DNA from: Excoecaria cochinchinensis
Taxonomy: Eukaryota > Streptophyta > Magnoliopsida > Malpighiales > Euphorbiaceae
DNA length: 64,000 nt
Direction: 5' to 3'
Assembly: GCA_947683425.1 (NCBI GenBank)
Contig: CANTUQ010000003.1
Coordinates: 6,359,501 to 6,423,500, forward strand
Notes under the pieces: generated by a model
The model's input: only the letters and a program-made list of their open reading frames with translations
Database searches by the model: none
What the model was told of the DNA's origin: nothing
Translations under genes and position numbers: made by a program
Part shown: piece after piece, positions 11,246 to 22,629 of the stretch
Layout of the letters: every line of letters begins with the position of its first letter
Position numbering within the stretch: position 1 is the stretch's first letter

Positions 11246-12844
11246 TGTTGGGCTTTATCAAAATAATCAAATTAAACGCAGTGGAATAAAACAAAAATAG
11301 GATCCATGTATTTTCAATTGATTCAAAAGGAAGAGATTAAGATTTACACACCTTAGAACGAAATTAACACCTTATCTAGAACTATAGGCGCTGCTGTAAC
11401 CACGAACACCCTCTACCTGTATCCACACTCACGAACAAATGAACAAAACTCGCAGGGGTGTTAGCTCCCTTCACGTGCGACTGAATTTTCTGTGTTATCT
11501 TTCTCAAAGAAAATGGCGGCTAGGGTTTTTAAGTGGCGGCTGGGTTTTCTTTCTTAAGAAAAACGACCACTCTTTTCTTTTCTCTCTTAGGAAAAACGTG
11601 ATTAGGGTTAATCCTATATTAACCTCTATTCAATGATATATATCCATATATATTTTAAAACCCTAAAGAGATAAATAATGATATTATCTCTTATTTAAAA
11701 TGAAGAGATATTTCTATATATATATACATATATTTATTTATTTCTTATTCAAAATAATAAGAAATATTATATTAATACATATTATTATCTCATATTCAAA
11801 AATACGAGATTTATTTATATGTATGTGTATATATATATATATATATATAATTTCAAAATTAAATATAAATACCTATATTTATATTATTCCAAAATACCAT
11901 AATAAAATCCATTTTGTTCATCTTTTGGTCTTGGTGTGTGACCCAATAGGTTTATATTAAGTTGGCAGTGGGTCCAATAACCATAATAGGCCCACAAGTC
12001 ATAATTGATCTCTAGCAAGACATTATGACTACCCAAATAATATAAATATCGTTAGTTCGATTTTAACCTGACAATAGAATATGCCATTATCCTTTTGTGA
12101 CACGATATCTTGTTTGAACATAAGTCATGGTACATGTCAAACTTATATTGTTCAAATATATAATTTCTCGATGTCATGGTACATGTCAAACTTATATTGT
12201 TCAAACATATAATTTCTCGATCATTAAGTAGACTGATAAATTCAAATGATATTGATTAGACTATCCATTCATTTTAGCACGACCATGCATTTTACAGTCC
12301 TATTTATCGAGGGGCCCAATAGATATCTCTCTCAAAAGAGAGGGACAAATTCTATCTTGATTATTCACTTTCCTCTGCATAATTCTCATTATGTCCTATC
12401 ATAAACTTTATAATTATCCGATTGAAGATAATGTTTGATTATGTCAAAACATAATGTTCCTTATGTAGGAAACAACGATAAGCTCAGGTCAAAGGATTCA
12501 ATAACATATATATTATAAGATCACTTATGACACTATCCCATGTAGTGATCTTACAGTGGGTCTATCCAGTACTTTGTTCTCTAACAAATACCTATAAATT
12601 TGATTTATATCATCATATATAATCATCCCATGACTATCAATACAAATCTATACTAGTCTTAATTTATCTTTATGCCCTTTAGTGATAAATGACTAGGGAT
12701 ATCATGAATAACATTGTTATTCATAAACATTACAATAATGTAACATACCACTAATATTAATGTGAAGAAAACCATTATATATAAATGAATGTGTAATGAT
12801 TACATTAAGGTCCAAATGTTTGGCCTAGGGCATAAGCACTAACA
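11246..12844 (-). mobile_element. Copia 5' LTR, full length
   Basis: On the minus strand it starts TGTTAGTG (12844) and ends GCCCAACA (11246), about 1.6 kb. The first 570 bases match the truncated 3' LTR at 3226-3794 closely. It contains a (TA)n tract near 11828-11850 and a 49-bp tandem duplication at 12125-12222. Open frames inside it (11439-11960) have no similarity I recognise. The outer flank is TCTCC at 12845; the matching duplication on the other side has been lost. Confidence 0.88.
12125..12222. repeat. 49-bp tandem duplication in the copia LTR
   Basis: Two adjacent copies of a unit beginning 'gtcatggtacatgtcaaac' and ending 'atttctcgat', nearly identical to each other. The other copia LTR is truncated before this position, so it is not known whether the element carried the duplication before insertion. 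Confidence 0.8.
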
Positions 12845-13467
12845 TCTCCAACCTTGGCATCCCCTTTATCTTGCTTTGATTTCTCAGCTACACACATGAT
12901 CTAATTTCCAGAATTGGAACACAATGTCATTACCAATCAATTTCAAAAGAAAGGAGATAAAGAAGAAGGAGAATCCAATAAATTAACCACTTACCTTGCT
13001 AATTGCTCATCCTATATTTCCTAATACCATGCAATCCAATGAATTCTCACACACCAACTATAAATCTCAAGATTACTCAATGAAATGAAGAAATAGGAAG
13101 TAAGAAGAAGCTCAACCGTGAAGAAGAAGAGAATGCAGCAAAAGCTGCATTTTCTCTCTCCAAATTCCCTATATTGCATGGCTTGAGAGAGGTGGCAGCC
13201 CCACAAGACCACACATGGAGTCCACTTCTACAACCTCAATTCAGCCTATTCCTTCATTAATCCTAATTTAACCAAATTCTTAATTCAATTAAACTAATTA
13301 ATTCCTCTTAGTGTTAATCATGCACAATTGCCAATAAGCCACTTAACTTCTTTTAATTATTCAATTAAGTCCTTTATTGTTATTTCAATTTAGTCCAACT
13401 GCATAATTAGATTCCCACACAACCCTAATTAAGTCAATTACTACCAGGCTATATTTCGGGCCATTAC
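12845..13467 (-). mobile_element. First part of a chromovirus LTR (family H), cut by copia
   Basis: On the minus strand it starts TGTAATGGCC at 13467. The next part resembles the start of LTR E in layout and wording (repeated 'acttaattga', 'aattgtgcatgatta'). About 480 bases in it has a consensus splice donor, GCAAG/GTAAGT (about 12995), at a similar offset to the donors of the other LTRs. The sequence is then cut by the copia element at 12844. The rest of the LTR is not found left of copia, in keeping with a deletion there. The 13021-13212 frame has no coding support. Confidence 0.65.
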
Positions 13468-14609
13468 ACATCGAAGCTATAAAATAACTTGAGAAAATAA
13501 ACACCATAAATTAATCAATAAGCAACAGTGAGATAAGCCTTTCATTTGTATAAATAAATCCAAAAGATGTTCAGAATTCACATCATGCGTAGGGGATTCA
13601 GAGATCCCCCAAACAACTATGAGATTACTCATAATCCATTACAAAATTAAAAGGAGAAAGGAAAGAATAAACCCAAAAATTCATTGTGGAAGAAATCCTG
13701 ATTGAATCCCACGTTCTCCAATCTTCTTCTTCGAATGTTCGATGGAGAATAGCTCAAAACTATAGAAATCCAAAAATAATTGTTGTGTATTGAAATTGAT
13801 CTATGCATTTCAATCTAATTCTCTCGACTTGTAATTTAAATATAAAGAAAAATATTAAAACCCTAATTAAGAACAATAGAAAAGCTTAGAAAAATTCCAG
13901 ATCTCAAAACCTATTTGAAAAACTGCCTAAAAATCACTCCCCTCGCAGCCAAAAACAAATTTTATATTTATAGATCTTGAAGGGTCACGGTGGAAATGAA
14001 GTGCTTGTCACCGTGAGGTATCATGGGTCACGGTGGTAACCAAATGGTTGTCACCGTGAGATTGTCGAAGGAACGAATCTGCTTGGATGCACATGAGGAG
14101 GTCACGGTGGCAACCAACTTTGTTGCCACCGTGAGGTGCTCAACTGCCGCTACTGTCTTGGATCATTCTATGTCACGGTGACAATGAATTGATCGTCACC
14201 GTGACATACATCTGCCCTTGATTCTATCTTGTAAATTTTCATGTCACGGTGGCAATGAAATTTTTTGCCACCTTGAGGTGCAACAACATTTGATTCTGCC
14301 GGTTAAAACTTTATATAACGGTCACAACCATTTGGTTGTGACCATGAGGTCCTCATAATGAGCATTCTGCCTTTGATACTATTTGTATGTCATGGTCACA
14401 CAAATTAGTTATGACCGTGAGGTACCTAAAAATTCCTGCAATCACAATTCAAACTCTATTAAAATGCTCCCCAAAATGCATAAAAATCTTATTTAACTAC
14501 AATTGAAAAAATTAACCAAAAGTAATCATGACATAACAATAAACACAACTAAAAATCAAAAAATCATACGAAAATACTAAAAAAACTAAATACTAAATTG
14601 AAGTTATCA
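13468..14609 (-). mobile_element. Athila 1 3' LTR, first part, cut by LTR H
   Basis: The polypurine tract and the preceding Athila-style 3' UTR (14610 upward) place the LTR start at about 14609 on the minus strand (TGATAACTT). The LTR runs down to 13467, where LTR H interrupts it; the rest of the LTR is not in the window. It contains a seven-unit hairpin array (13984-14421). No second Athila LTR is visible, so the boundary cannot be checked by LTR comparison. Confidence 0.6.
13984..14421. repeat. Hairpin array in the Athila 3' LTR (seven units)
   Basis: Inverted-repeat units start near 13984, 14027, 14101, 14172, 14243, 14316 and 14389, mostly 71-74 bases apart. Typical arms are GTCACGGTGGCAACCAA / TTGTTGCCACCGTGA. 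Arms differ from unit to unit, but many differences are matched on both sides (GGTGG with CCACC, GGTGA with TCACC). The units belong to the same class as those in LTR E and in the Athila integrase-ORF2 interval. Confidence 0.88.
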
Positions 14610-14625
14610 AAATACCCCACACTTA
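14610..14625 (-). promoter_or_regulatory. Athila polypurine tract
   Basis: On the minus strand TCTAAGTGTGGGG sits just before the presumed LTR start. Together with the upstream GTCGAGGGCGAACAAAG it is, to my knowledge, characteristic of the 3' end of plant Athila-group elements. Confidence 0.65.
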
Positions 14626-14940
14626 GACTTTGTTCGCCCTCGACTAAATGAATTATCCACATTCCTGAAATTTCAAACTCTAACTCGGAATAAGAAAACT
14701 AAAACAATAATAATAGCACTTAGCAGAAGAGTCTTAACCATAAATCCTCAAATCAATTTATATCAAGTAATTCCATGTGTGTGTGCTAGGCTAAAAACAA
14801 TTTTCAACTTTTCAAAAACAAAACAACTAGCGAATTCCAGCAATTTAGCAAAAAAAATGAATTAGCAATTAATTTGCATACTAGTTTCGCACTAGAAACT
14901 CAGGATAACCATAAGCCTCTCCTTTAGCATTGGAACCACT
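14626..14940 (-). other. Athila 3' UTR, part 2
   Basis: Non-coding sequence between the polypurine tract and the insertion site of element D. It continues beyond D at 21308. No ORF or repeat stands out. Confidence 0.6.
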
Positions 14941-15966
14941 TGTAACACCCTGAGTTAGTCCTAGAAGAATTATAGAATTCTGGTTCGATAAATCAAGTGT
15001 TGAGGTGAGGGTCCTATCGCGAGCGCGACAATCATTGCGGGCGCGATAGAACCCTCCCGTGATATGTCAACTAAATTGGAATTTTAATATGTGGCATCTT
15101 AGGAGAGTGACATATGGCGACTTAGGAGGGTGACACATGGCAAGAGATTTAATTATTTTACATGAATAAAAAAGAAACAAGTGGCAAATGAGTATAAGAC
15201 ACATGGCATGGCTTAAGATAATTGAAGGAATTAATGAGGTAAATGGCATTTAAAAGCATAGTTAATTTAGAGATTAGCATTGACCAGCTGCTCCTTCCTT
15301 CTCTCACGTTAGTTGCTTTGCCTTTGGCCTTCCTTTGCTCTTGGGTTTTGCTGTGCTCCATTTTCTTTTCTTTTCTTTCTCTTTTGAATTGCTCCTTAAG
15401 AGAGCCTCTTGGATTGGTTTGAAGAGAGTGTAATGAAGGGTTAGTTAAATTCTGGAGAAGGTAAGTAACGTGATTTTATTAGTATTGGTCTTCTTCTTCT
15501 ACTTGATTTATGTTTTTGATTTAAAGTTAAAGAGTGTTAATTCAAATGTTCTTGTATGATTTTGTTGAAGCTGTGGACAAGAGATTGGACAAAGGCAAGG
15601 AAAGAGTTGGGACTGAGTAGAGAGCAGTGATCGACCGACCTAGAGGTTGGGATCATATGCGATTATATTATTTTTGTGTGTGTTGTTGATTTAAATGTTT
15701 TGATAGAGACATATTTGAATGAAGAAATGCACGTGGAGCTTAAACTATCTCAATTGCTTTTTAGTGTAAATTCATTTTGATTGCTTGTAGTGTCTAAGAA
15801 ATTATAGTTAATTTGTGTAATTTGAGTGTAATTCTAGTCATGAGCATAATTTATAGGGCATTTGTATGCTAAAAGAGGAGTCTATTGCATGTGGGAGTGA
15901 TGGAGTTGGTTGGGTTGTTTTGGAAACAAGGGACAATGACGTGTTTAGGGGGAAGGAAGTGATTCT

Positions 15967-16321
15967 GTCGCGAGCGCGAATTGAGTCGTGATTGCAACAG
16001 AAACACGTTCTTCAGAAATTTTAGCATTATCCGAGTCGTGTTATGTAGCACGACTCAGAGAGAGAAAAAGTGGGAGCACGAGACATGCTCCAGTAGAAGG
16101 AAGGAGGGAGCACGAGTCGTGCTCACAGAGAGAGAAAAATTGGAGCATGAGACGTGCTCCAGTAGAAGGAAGGAGTGAACACGAGTCATGTTCAAGGAGC
16201 ACGAGACGTGCTCACAGAGAGAGGGAAGTGGGAGCTGAGTCGTGCTCCAGGGGAAAGAGAAATTGAGCACTAAATGTGCTCAATGAGCACGAGTCGTGCT
16301 CAAGGAGCACGAGTCGTGCTC
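15967..16321 (+). repeat. Hairpin array of LTR D (first copy)
   Basis: Perfect eight-base stems GAGCACGA / TCGTGCTC lie at 16108-16124, 16285-16301 and 16305-16321. Related units such as GAGCATGAGACGTGCTC lie between them, separated by 'acagagagaga' or 'cagtagaaggaaggag' spacers. A different stem class, CTGTCGCGAGCGCGA with its diverged partner, precedes them at 15967. The same class occurs near the LTR start (15012-15055, CTATCGCG / CGCGATAG) and in LTR C. Confidence 0.85.
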
Positions 16322-16603
16322 ATGTCCTCTCCTTCTCTATTGTTTCTGTTTTGATCTGTTGTTTCTGTTTTGAGTTTATATGTGTCTATGTGAGGTTTGT
16401 ATATCACCATTTGGTCCGTCTTTGGTTTAAAATTAACTTTTAAACCTCTTGCCTTGTTAATACAAGTTAAATGAACATGATTGATAAAGTTTATACATGA
16501 ATTGAATATCTCTGAATTGATGCATGTACCTAAATTATAATCTATGTTTTGGCTTTGGTAAAGAGTATAATTGAGTTCCTTATTGAGCCTGATTACCGTT
16601 ATA

Positions 16604-16761
16604 GTGGATAAATAAGCATGCTTATTATGGGCTAGACTGCAGCTGCTAGAGTTGGCCTTAATTGTGCCTACAGCTTGAATACCCTATGTATTCAATAGAG
16701 TTTGAGTTAAGTCTCTGCTTGTAAGATACTATAAACAATATCCAGAGTTACCCGTATCCAC
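16604..16761 (+). promoter_or_regulatory. Closed multi-hairpin domain, LTR D first copy
   Basis: GTGGATA (16604-16610) and TATCCAC (16755-16761) are exact complements. Between them are a palindrome AATAAGCATGCTTATT (16611-16626) and a stem TTGAATAC / GTATTCAA (about 16674-16694). Families A and B have the same closing pair around other hairpins. No function is known to me; a folded leader RNA or a protein-binding dyad are both possible. Confidence 0.65.
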
Positions 16762-17049
16762 CATTAAAGGAACTCATGCTTACTAGTGAAGTGTAGTGTA
16801 CATGAGTAAGTAAAAAGAAAAGTAATATTCTGAGTACATTTAATAGCGCACGAGAATAATGTTTGAATACATGGCAAGTAAAAGAGTGGATGTTTATATA
16901 CGTGTGAACTCATAGTTATTGATACAATTGAGCATGTAACATGTACATGTATAAGAGCTTTATTCATGAGTTTATTTGATTATTGTTGTGTAAAATGTTT
17001 GATTTTCGGTGTGACGTCGAAAGAAGTCTTTTGCATTATTGTCATCCTC

Positions 17050-17092
17050 ACTAAGTGCTATCGCTTAGCACGGATGTTTATTTCCATGTAGG
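17050..17092 (+). promoter_or_regulatory. Double hairpin at acceptor-like site, LTR D first copy
   Basis: CTAAGTGCTATCGCTTAG is followed by CACGGATG..TTCCATG and then TAGGT. The second LTR (near 20902-20942) reads CACGGA / TCCGTG, a fully paired version. Confidence 0.6.
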
Positions 17093-17462
17093 TTAACAGG
17101 TTTGAACCAGTGAGAGGGCATCTGCAGGTCAAGGCCACTAGGAGCTTTTCTTATATTATATCTTTTTTGTATAAGCTGGAGATAGAGTTTGTGATGTTTT
17201 GAGTAACATCATTATGTAATACAAGTAAAGGAATTACATGTAAATGTATATATAAAGTGAAACGATTACAATATGTAAAGTGAACATGCATGTATATATA
17301 TATAAGCTGCAAAGTGGGCCCAAATATTATTTCATTTTATTTTATTGTTTTAATTGTACTTTGTGGTTTTGCTATCGTTTTTTCTAGTACACGTGTATGT
17401 ACATGTATGTGTCCACGTGGCGCCCCAATAACCTTCTAGGGGGTATAGGGGTGTTACATTTG

Positions 17463-17476
17463 GTGGTATCAGAGCA
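17463..17476 (+). promoter_or_regulatory. Primer binding site of element D
   Basis: GGTGGTATCAGAGC follows the LTR end after a few bases, matching the initiator tRNA-Met complement used by chromoviruses and copia elements. Confidence 0.85.
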
Positions 17477-17582
17477 TAGGTTAGAGGTTCTAGTCTATAA
17501 GATATAGAGTATAGATTAAATGTCAGAGTTTGTTTAGAGTTGTGGCCTAATGCAGATGTTGTTTTGTTTTTGTAGAGTGTAG

Positions 17583-18840
17583 ATGGAGTCCGACCCAAGT
17601 GAGAATGTCGGAGAGACCACAGGCAGTGTGAATCCTGCTCGTGGGGATCCTCGTTTATATGAGCATGATAGAGATGGAAGAGCTGGTCCTGTTCAGGACA
17701 ACTCGGCACTGATTCAAGGGTTAGTACAGATTTTGGATATATTGACAGCGCCAAAGACTCCATTGGATTTAATAAAAAAGAGAGGAGCTGAAGAGTTCCA
17801 CAGAACATCTTTGGATCAATCTGAAATAGCGAAATTTTTGCTAGACAGGACAGGTAGAATTTTACAAGAAATCAATTGTCCATAGAATCAGAAAGTAGCT
17901 TGCATCGTGTCATTATTGCAGGGTGCAACATATGACTTATGGAAGTTAGACTTGAGGAATCCTTAGAGGCCCGTCGAGTTAACCTGGGCAGAGGCCCGTC
18001 GAGTTAACCTGGGATTTCTTTATTCATGAGTTCAAAGGGAAATATGTGACCAAAGCATACAGAGATGCCAAATGGAAAGAATTTGTAACTTTTAAGCAAA
18101 CGAACATGACGGTGGGGGAATATGAAAAATAGTTTACTCTTTTGAGTAAATATGTACCGGAAGGTATGTTAACTGAGGATTTTAGATGTCGCCAGTTTTA
18201 GGATGGATTAAGAGACCTTCGGGGTCCCCTTTCTGCTATGGTTGCTTTGCAGCCAGTGGATTATTATCGTCTGGTATTGGCAGCCATAAAATTGGAAGAA
18301 TCTGAGTTGTTGAAAAAGAAAAGAGAACAAAAGAGAAGATTCCCAAGGGAAGAGGAGAGTACTGGTGAAAGAACTGGAGGGGTTGGTAGAGGGAAAGATG
18401 AACAAGATTCAGTAGTTGTGCCAACTTCGGTTAGGAGTGTGAGATCACCTAGTAGTAGAGGAAGTGTGGCACCAGAGTGTGTGCACCGTGGAAGACACCA
18501 TTGGGGTGAGGGTAGGAAACTCACCGAAGCTTGTTCAAGTGTGGCAGCACGGAGCACATGCTTGCCCAGTGCCCCAAGTTAAGGGAGAATGTAGCCTCAC
18601 AAGCGAGTGAAGATAGGGTGATTGCATCTGGAATCGGTAGAAGTGGAAGAGGTAGAAGTGGAGCTAATAGACCACCATTAAAAATGATGGAAAAGCCATT
18701 TCCTACCGAGGGTCAGCCACGAGCATATATATACGATGACCACAGAAGTTATAAAGGCACTAGTCGGTTCTTTTGGTAAGTTCTTTTAATGATTAATGTG
18801 GAGTATAGTTTGAGTTACTCATTTGATATCGGGGGAAATT
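17583..18840 (+). pseudogene. gag: Chromovirus gag of element D, degenerate
   Basis: This encoded a capsid precursor related to the gag of family A (Tekay/Del-like). The start ATG at 17583 gives MESDPSENVGE, closely matching the MESDPSEYMGD start in family A. The first 100 residues are open (LIQGLVQILDILTAPK, RGAEEFH, DRTGRILQEI), then a stop at 17883. Later pieces are recognisable in shifting frames: MVALQPVDYY at 18238 and a zinc knuckle FKCGSTEHMLAQCP at about 18534. A direct 23-base duplication at about 17968-18013 causes one of the frameshifts. No protease, RT or integrase follows: the gag text runs into the 3' terminal GGAAATTTCAAG..AAATTTCTTAAGGAGGAGAG tract and then LTR 2. Confidence 0.88.
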
Positions 18841-18870
18841 TCAAGTATGAAATTTCTTAAGGAGGAGAGA

Positions 18871-21307
18871 TAACACCCAGAATTGGCCCTAGAAGAATTA
18901 CAGAATTTTGGTTCGATAAATCAAGTGTTGATGTGAGAGTCCTGTTGCGAGCGCGATAATCGTCGCGGGTGCGACAGAACCCTCCCGTGGTATGTCAACT
19001 AAATTGGAATTTTGACATGTGGCATCGTAGGAGAGTGACACGTGGCGGCTTAGGAGGGTGACACGTGGCAAGAGATTGAATTGTTTTACATGAATGAAAA
19101 AGAAACATGTGGCAAATGAGTGTAAGACACATGGTATGGCTTAAGATAATTGAAGGAATTAATGAGGTAAATGGCATTTAATAGCATAGTCAATTTAGAG
19201 AATAGCATTGACCAGCTGCTCCTACCTTCTCTCACATTAGTTGCTTTGCCTTTGGCCTTTTGTTCTTCTCTTTTTTCCTTTGCTCTTGGGTATTGCCAAG
19301 CTCCATTCTCTTTTCTTTTCTTTCTCTTTTGAATTGCTCCTTAAGAGAGCCTCTTGGATTGGTTTGAAGAGAGTGTAATGAAGGTTTAGTTAAATTCTGG
19401 AGAAGGTAAATAACGTTATTATATTAGTATTGGTCTTCTTCTTCTACTTGGTTTCTATTTTTGATTTAAAGTTAAAAGAGGGTTAATTCAAATGTTCTTG
19501 TATGATTTTGTTGAAGCTGTGGACAAAAGATTGGACAAAGGCAAGGAAAGAGTTAGGACTGAGTAGAGAGCAGTGATCGAGCGACCTAGAGGTTGGGATC
19601 TTGTGCGATTATATTATTTTTGTGTGTATTGTTGATTTAATTGTTTTGATAGAGAAATATTTGAATAAAGAAATGCACGTGGAGCTTAAACTATCTCAAT
19701 TGCTTTTTAGTGTAAATTCATTTTGATTGCTTGCAGTGTCTAAGAAATTATAGGTGATTTGCGTAATTTGAGTGTAATTCTAGTCATGAGCATGATTTAT
19801 AGGGAATTTGTATGCTAAAAGAGGAGTCTATTGCATGTGGGAGTGATGGAGTTGGTTGGGTTTTGGAAACAAGGGACAATGACGAGTTTAGGGGGAAGGA
19901 AGTGAGTCTGTCGCAAGTGCGAATTGAGTCACAATTGCGACAGAAACATGTTCTTCAAAAATTTTAGCATTATCTGAGTCGTGTTGTGTAGCACGACTCA
20001 GAGAGAGAAAAAGTGTGAGCACGAGACGTGCTCCAGTAGAATGAAGGAGTGAGCACGAGTCTTGCTCAAGGAGCACGAGACGTGCTCAGAGAGAGAGAAA
20101 AAGTGGGAGCACAAGACGTGCTCTAGTAGAAGGAAGGAGTGAGCATGAGTCATGCTCACAGAGAGAGGGAAGTGGGAGCCGAGCCGTGCTCCAGGGCAAA
20201 GAGAAATTGAGCACTGAACGTGCTCAAGGAGCACTTGTCGTGCTCATGTCCTCTCCTTCTCCGTTGTTTCTGTTGCTTCTGTTTTGAGTTGATATGTGTC
20301 TATGTGAGGTTTGTATATCACCATTTGGTCCGTATTTGGTTAAAAATTATCTTTTAAACCTCTTGCATGGTTAATACCAGTTAAATGAATATGATTGATA
20401 AAGTTTATACATGAATCGAATATCTCTGAATTGATGCATGTACCTCAATTATAATCTATGTTTTGGCATTACTATAGAGTATAATTGAGTTGCTTATTGA
20501 GCCTGATTACCGTTATAGTGGATAAATAAGCATGCTTATTAGGGGCTAGAGTGCAACTGCTAGAGTTGGCTTTAATTGTGCCTACAGCTTGAATACCCTA
20601 TGTATTCAATAGAGTTTGAGTTAAGTCTCTGCTTGTAAGATACTATAAACAATATCCAGAGTTACCCGTATCCACCATTAAAGGAACTCATGCTTACTAG
20701 TGAAGTGTAGTGTACATGAGTAAGTAAAAAGAAAAGTAATATTCTGAGTACATTTAATAGCGCACGAGAATAATGTTTGAATACATGGCAAGTAAAAGAG
20801 TGGATGTTTATATACGTGTGAACTCATAGTTATTGATACAATTGAGCATGTAACATGTACATGTATAAGAGCTTTATGCATGCGTTTATTTTCATCCCCT
20901 CTAAGTGTTATCGCTTAGCACGGATGTTTATTTCCGTGTAGGTTCACAGGTTTGAACCAGTGAGATGGCATCTGCAGGTCAAGGCCACTAGGAGCTTTTC
21001 TTATATTATATCTTTTTGTATAAGCTAGAGATAGAGTTTGTGATGTTTTGAGTAACATCATTATGTAATACAAGTAAAGGAATTACATGTAAATGTATAT
21101 ATAAAGTTAAACGATAACAATATGTAAAGTGAACATGCATGTATATATATTTATAAGCTGCAAAGTGGGCCCAAATATTATTTCATTTTATTTTATTATT
21201 TTAATTGTACTGTGTGGTTTTGCTATCATTTTTGCTAGTACACGTGTATGTATATGTATGTGCGTGTGGCGCCCCGATATCCTTCCAAGGGGTATAGGGG
21301 TCTTACA
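18871..21307 (+). mobile_element. 3' LTR of gag-only element D
   Basis: This is the second copy of the D LTR. Its first two bases are damaged (GATAACACCC instead of TGTAACACCC) and it ends GGTCTTACA. Compared with LTR 1 it has scattered substitutions, and its hairpin array (19980-20250) has a different number and order of units. The closed domain recurs with the boxes at 20518-20524 and 20669-20675 and the palindrome at 20525-20540. No matching target duplication is found (CCACT on the left, GGTCA on the right). Confidence 0.88.
19910..20250 (+). repeat. Hairpin array of LTR D (second copy)
   Basis: Same class as 15967-16321, with stems such as GAGCACGA / (T)CGTGCTC, several of them with one arm changed. 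The arrangement and unit count differ from the first LTR, showing that the array changes faster than the LTR around it. Confidence 0.8.
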
Positions 21308-22629
21308 GGTCATCTCCACTAAAAAACTCAAGTTAAGAACAGGATCACTAGGACTTATTCCAAGGTTGAAATGCTAGGTTAGGGAATTGGCTAACAAGAA
21401 TAGTTAAGGAATTCAATAAAGAGTTAGCCACTCTACCTACATACACCACGAACACAATTTTGTCATGACCTACTTTCAATTTACACATAGTTGCCAAAAC
21501 TCGTCTAAACTTCCCAAGATGAAAAACACTAAACCACAAGGAAAAGAGGAGAGAAAAGTCCCTAGTGAATTTTTTTCTCAAACCTAATCATCTTTGACTG
21601 TGAAAACAACTTCCTCTCTTTTAGGGTACCCCACACTTAAATGTTTCTTCAAATGACTAACTCAAAATCAATGATCAATTTTTTTTAATTTTTTTTATTT
21701 TAGATCTTTGAGATAATCGAGCAAACTTAAATTTGTTTATCAGACAAATAAGGTAAAATACCCACAATTCTGATTTTTTTTATCAAACTGGACTTCATAA
21801 AGTGAAGATTAACAATATACTAGGCAACACCCCATAGTTTCACAATTTTCTCACACCCATACTATTTTAGCAAAGAATAGCCTTTTTCAACTTTAAATGC
21901 TACCCAAACCCAATCCTAGAGTGGCCAATTCTTAGAAAGGATAGGCAAAAGCCTTTAGGTTAAATGGTGAAATATGAGTGCAACAATAAAAATTGCATAG
22001 TATGCTTTTAGCATACCAAATCGGCTCAACTGGGCCAACAATGGAAAATTTCGCATATAGGTAGGTCAAAAGTCATTTAAAGTGGTTACCAAAGAAAAAT
22101 TTTGCCTAGTTCATGTCCTAAACTTGCTTGAGTTGTTATATCATTTCGAATGGTGATGAGGAAGGTTCTAACTATCCTAAAATTCCTTCACTTAAGAGCT
22201 TTCACACACTATTTTTTTTTCAAGTTTTTCGCAACCAAGCCTAAAGTGCACAAAAGATAGGAATTTACAAGATATATGACTAATTGAGATTATATTGCAG
22301 CTAAAACATACAACTACTCTGTTGCTAAAGTAAATTTTTAAGATAATCCATTCACAACTTAAAGTTCAAACAATTCACATTAGAAATAACTAGAGGCAAA
22401 GTAAGCTAAGTTAGGAAAATTCAGGTAACAACAATTAAGTACACAAACAACTTAAAAAAAATTAAAACATGCGAATAAAAATAAATAAAGCATATTAAAT
22501 TGTTAGATACAAATTAAGAAGTTAGGATTACTCCCCCTACCCCACATTCAAAATCTTGCTATCCCCAGCAAGTCAAATAGTTACAAAAACAAAAATAAAA
22601 TGAAAATACAGGATAGGAGATCTCCCTGC
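21308..22629 (-). other. Athila 3' UTR, part 1
   Basis: Non-coding AT-rich sequence downstream of ORF2, continuous with 14626-14940 before element D inserted. It contains Athila-like 'accccacac' or 'accccacatt' words on the plus strand near 21629 and 22540. The short frames at 21348-21581 have no support. Confidence 0.6.

Larger units (their letters stand above)
14941..17458 (+). mobile_element. 5' LTR of gag-only element D
   Basis: It begins TGTAACACCC and ends GGGTGTTACA, complementary termini typical of this chromovirus group, and repeats at 18871-21307 with small differences. Within it are a donor AGAAG/GTAAGT at 15460, GC-rich hairpins near both 15010 and 15967, an array of GAGCACGA / TCGTGCTC hairpins (16080-16321), a closed multi-hairpin domain (16604-16761), and a double hairpin ending in ATGTAGG (17050-17092). 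The many small frames on both strands follow the hairpin array and are not genes. Confidence 0.9.

Noticed and set aside
11828..11850. The (TA)n microsatellite as a regulatory element
   Set aside because: It is a simple repeat in AT-rich LTR sequence; nothing else marks it as functional.
17583..17885. A separate short gene in element D
   Set aside because: It is the N-terminal part of the degenerate gag, cut by a stop; the rest of gag follows in other frames.
14936..21312. Target duplication for element D
   Set aside because: CCACT on the left and GGTCA on the right do not match, and the second LTR has a damaged first dinucleotide, so no duplication is claimed.
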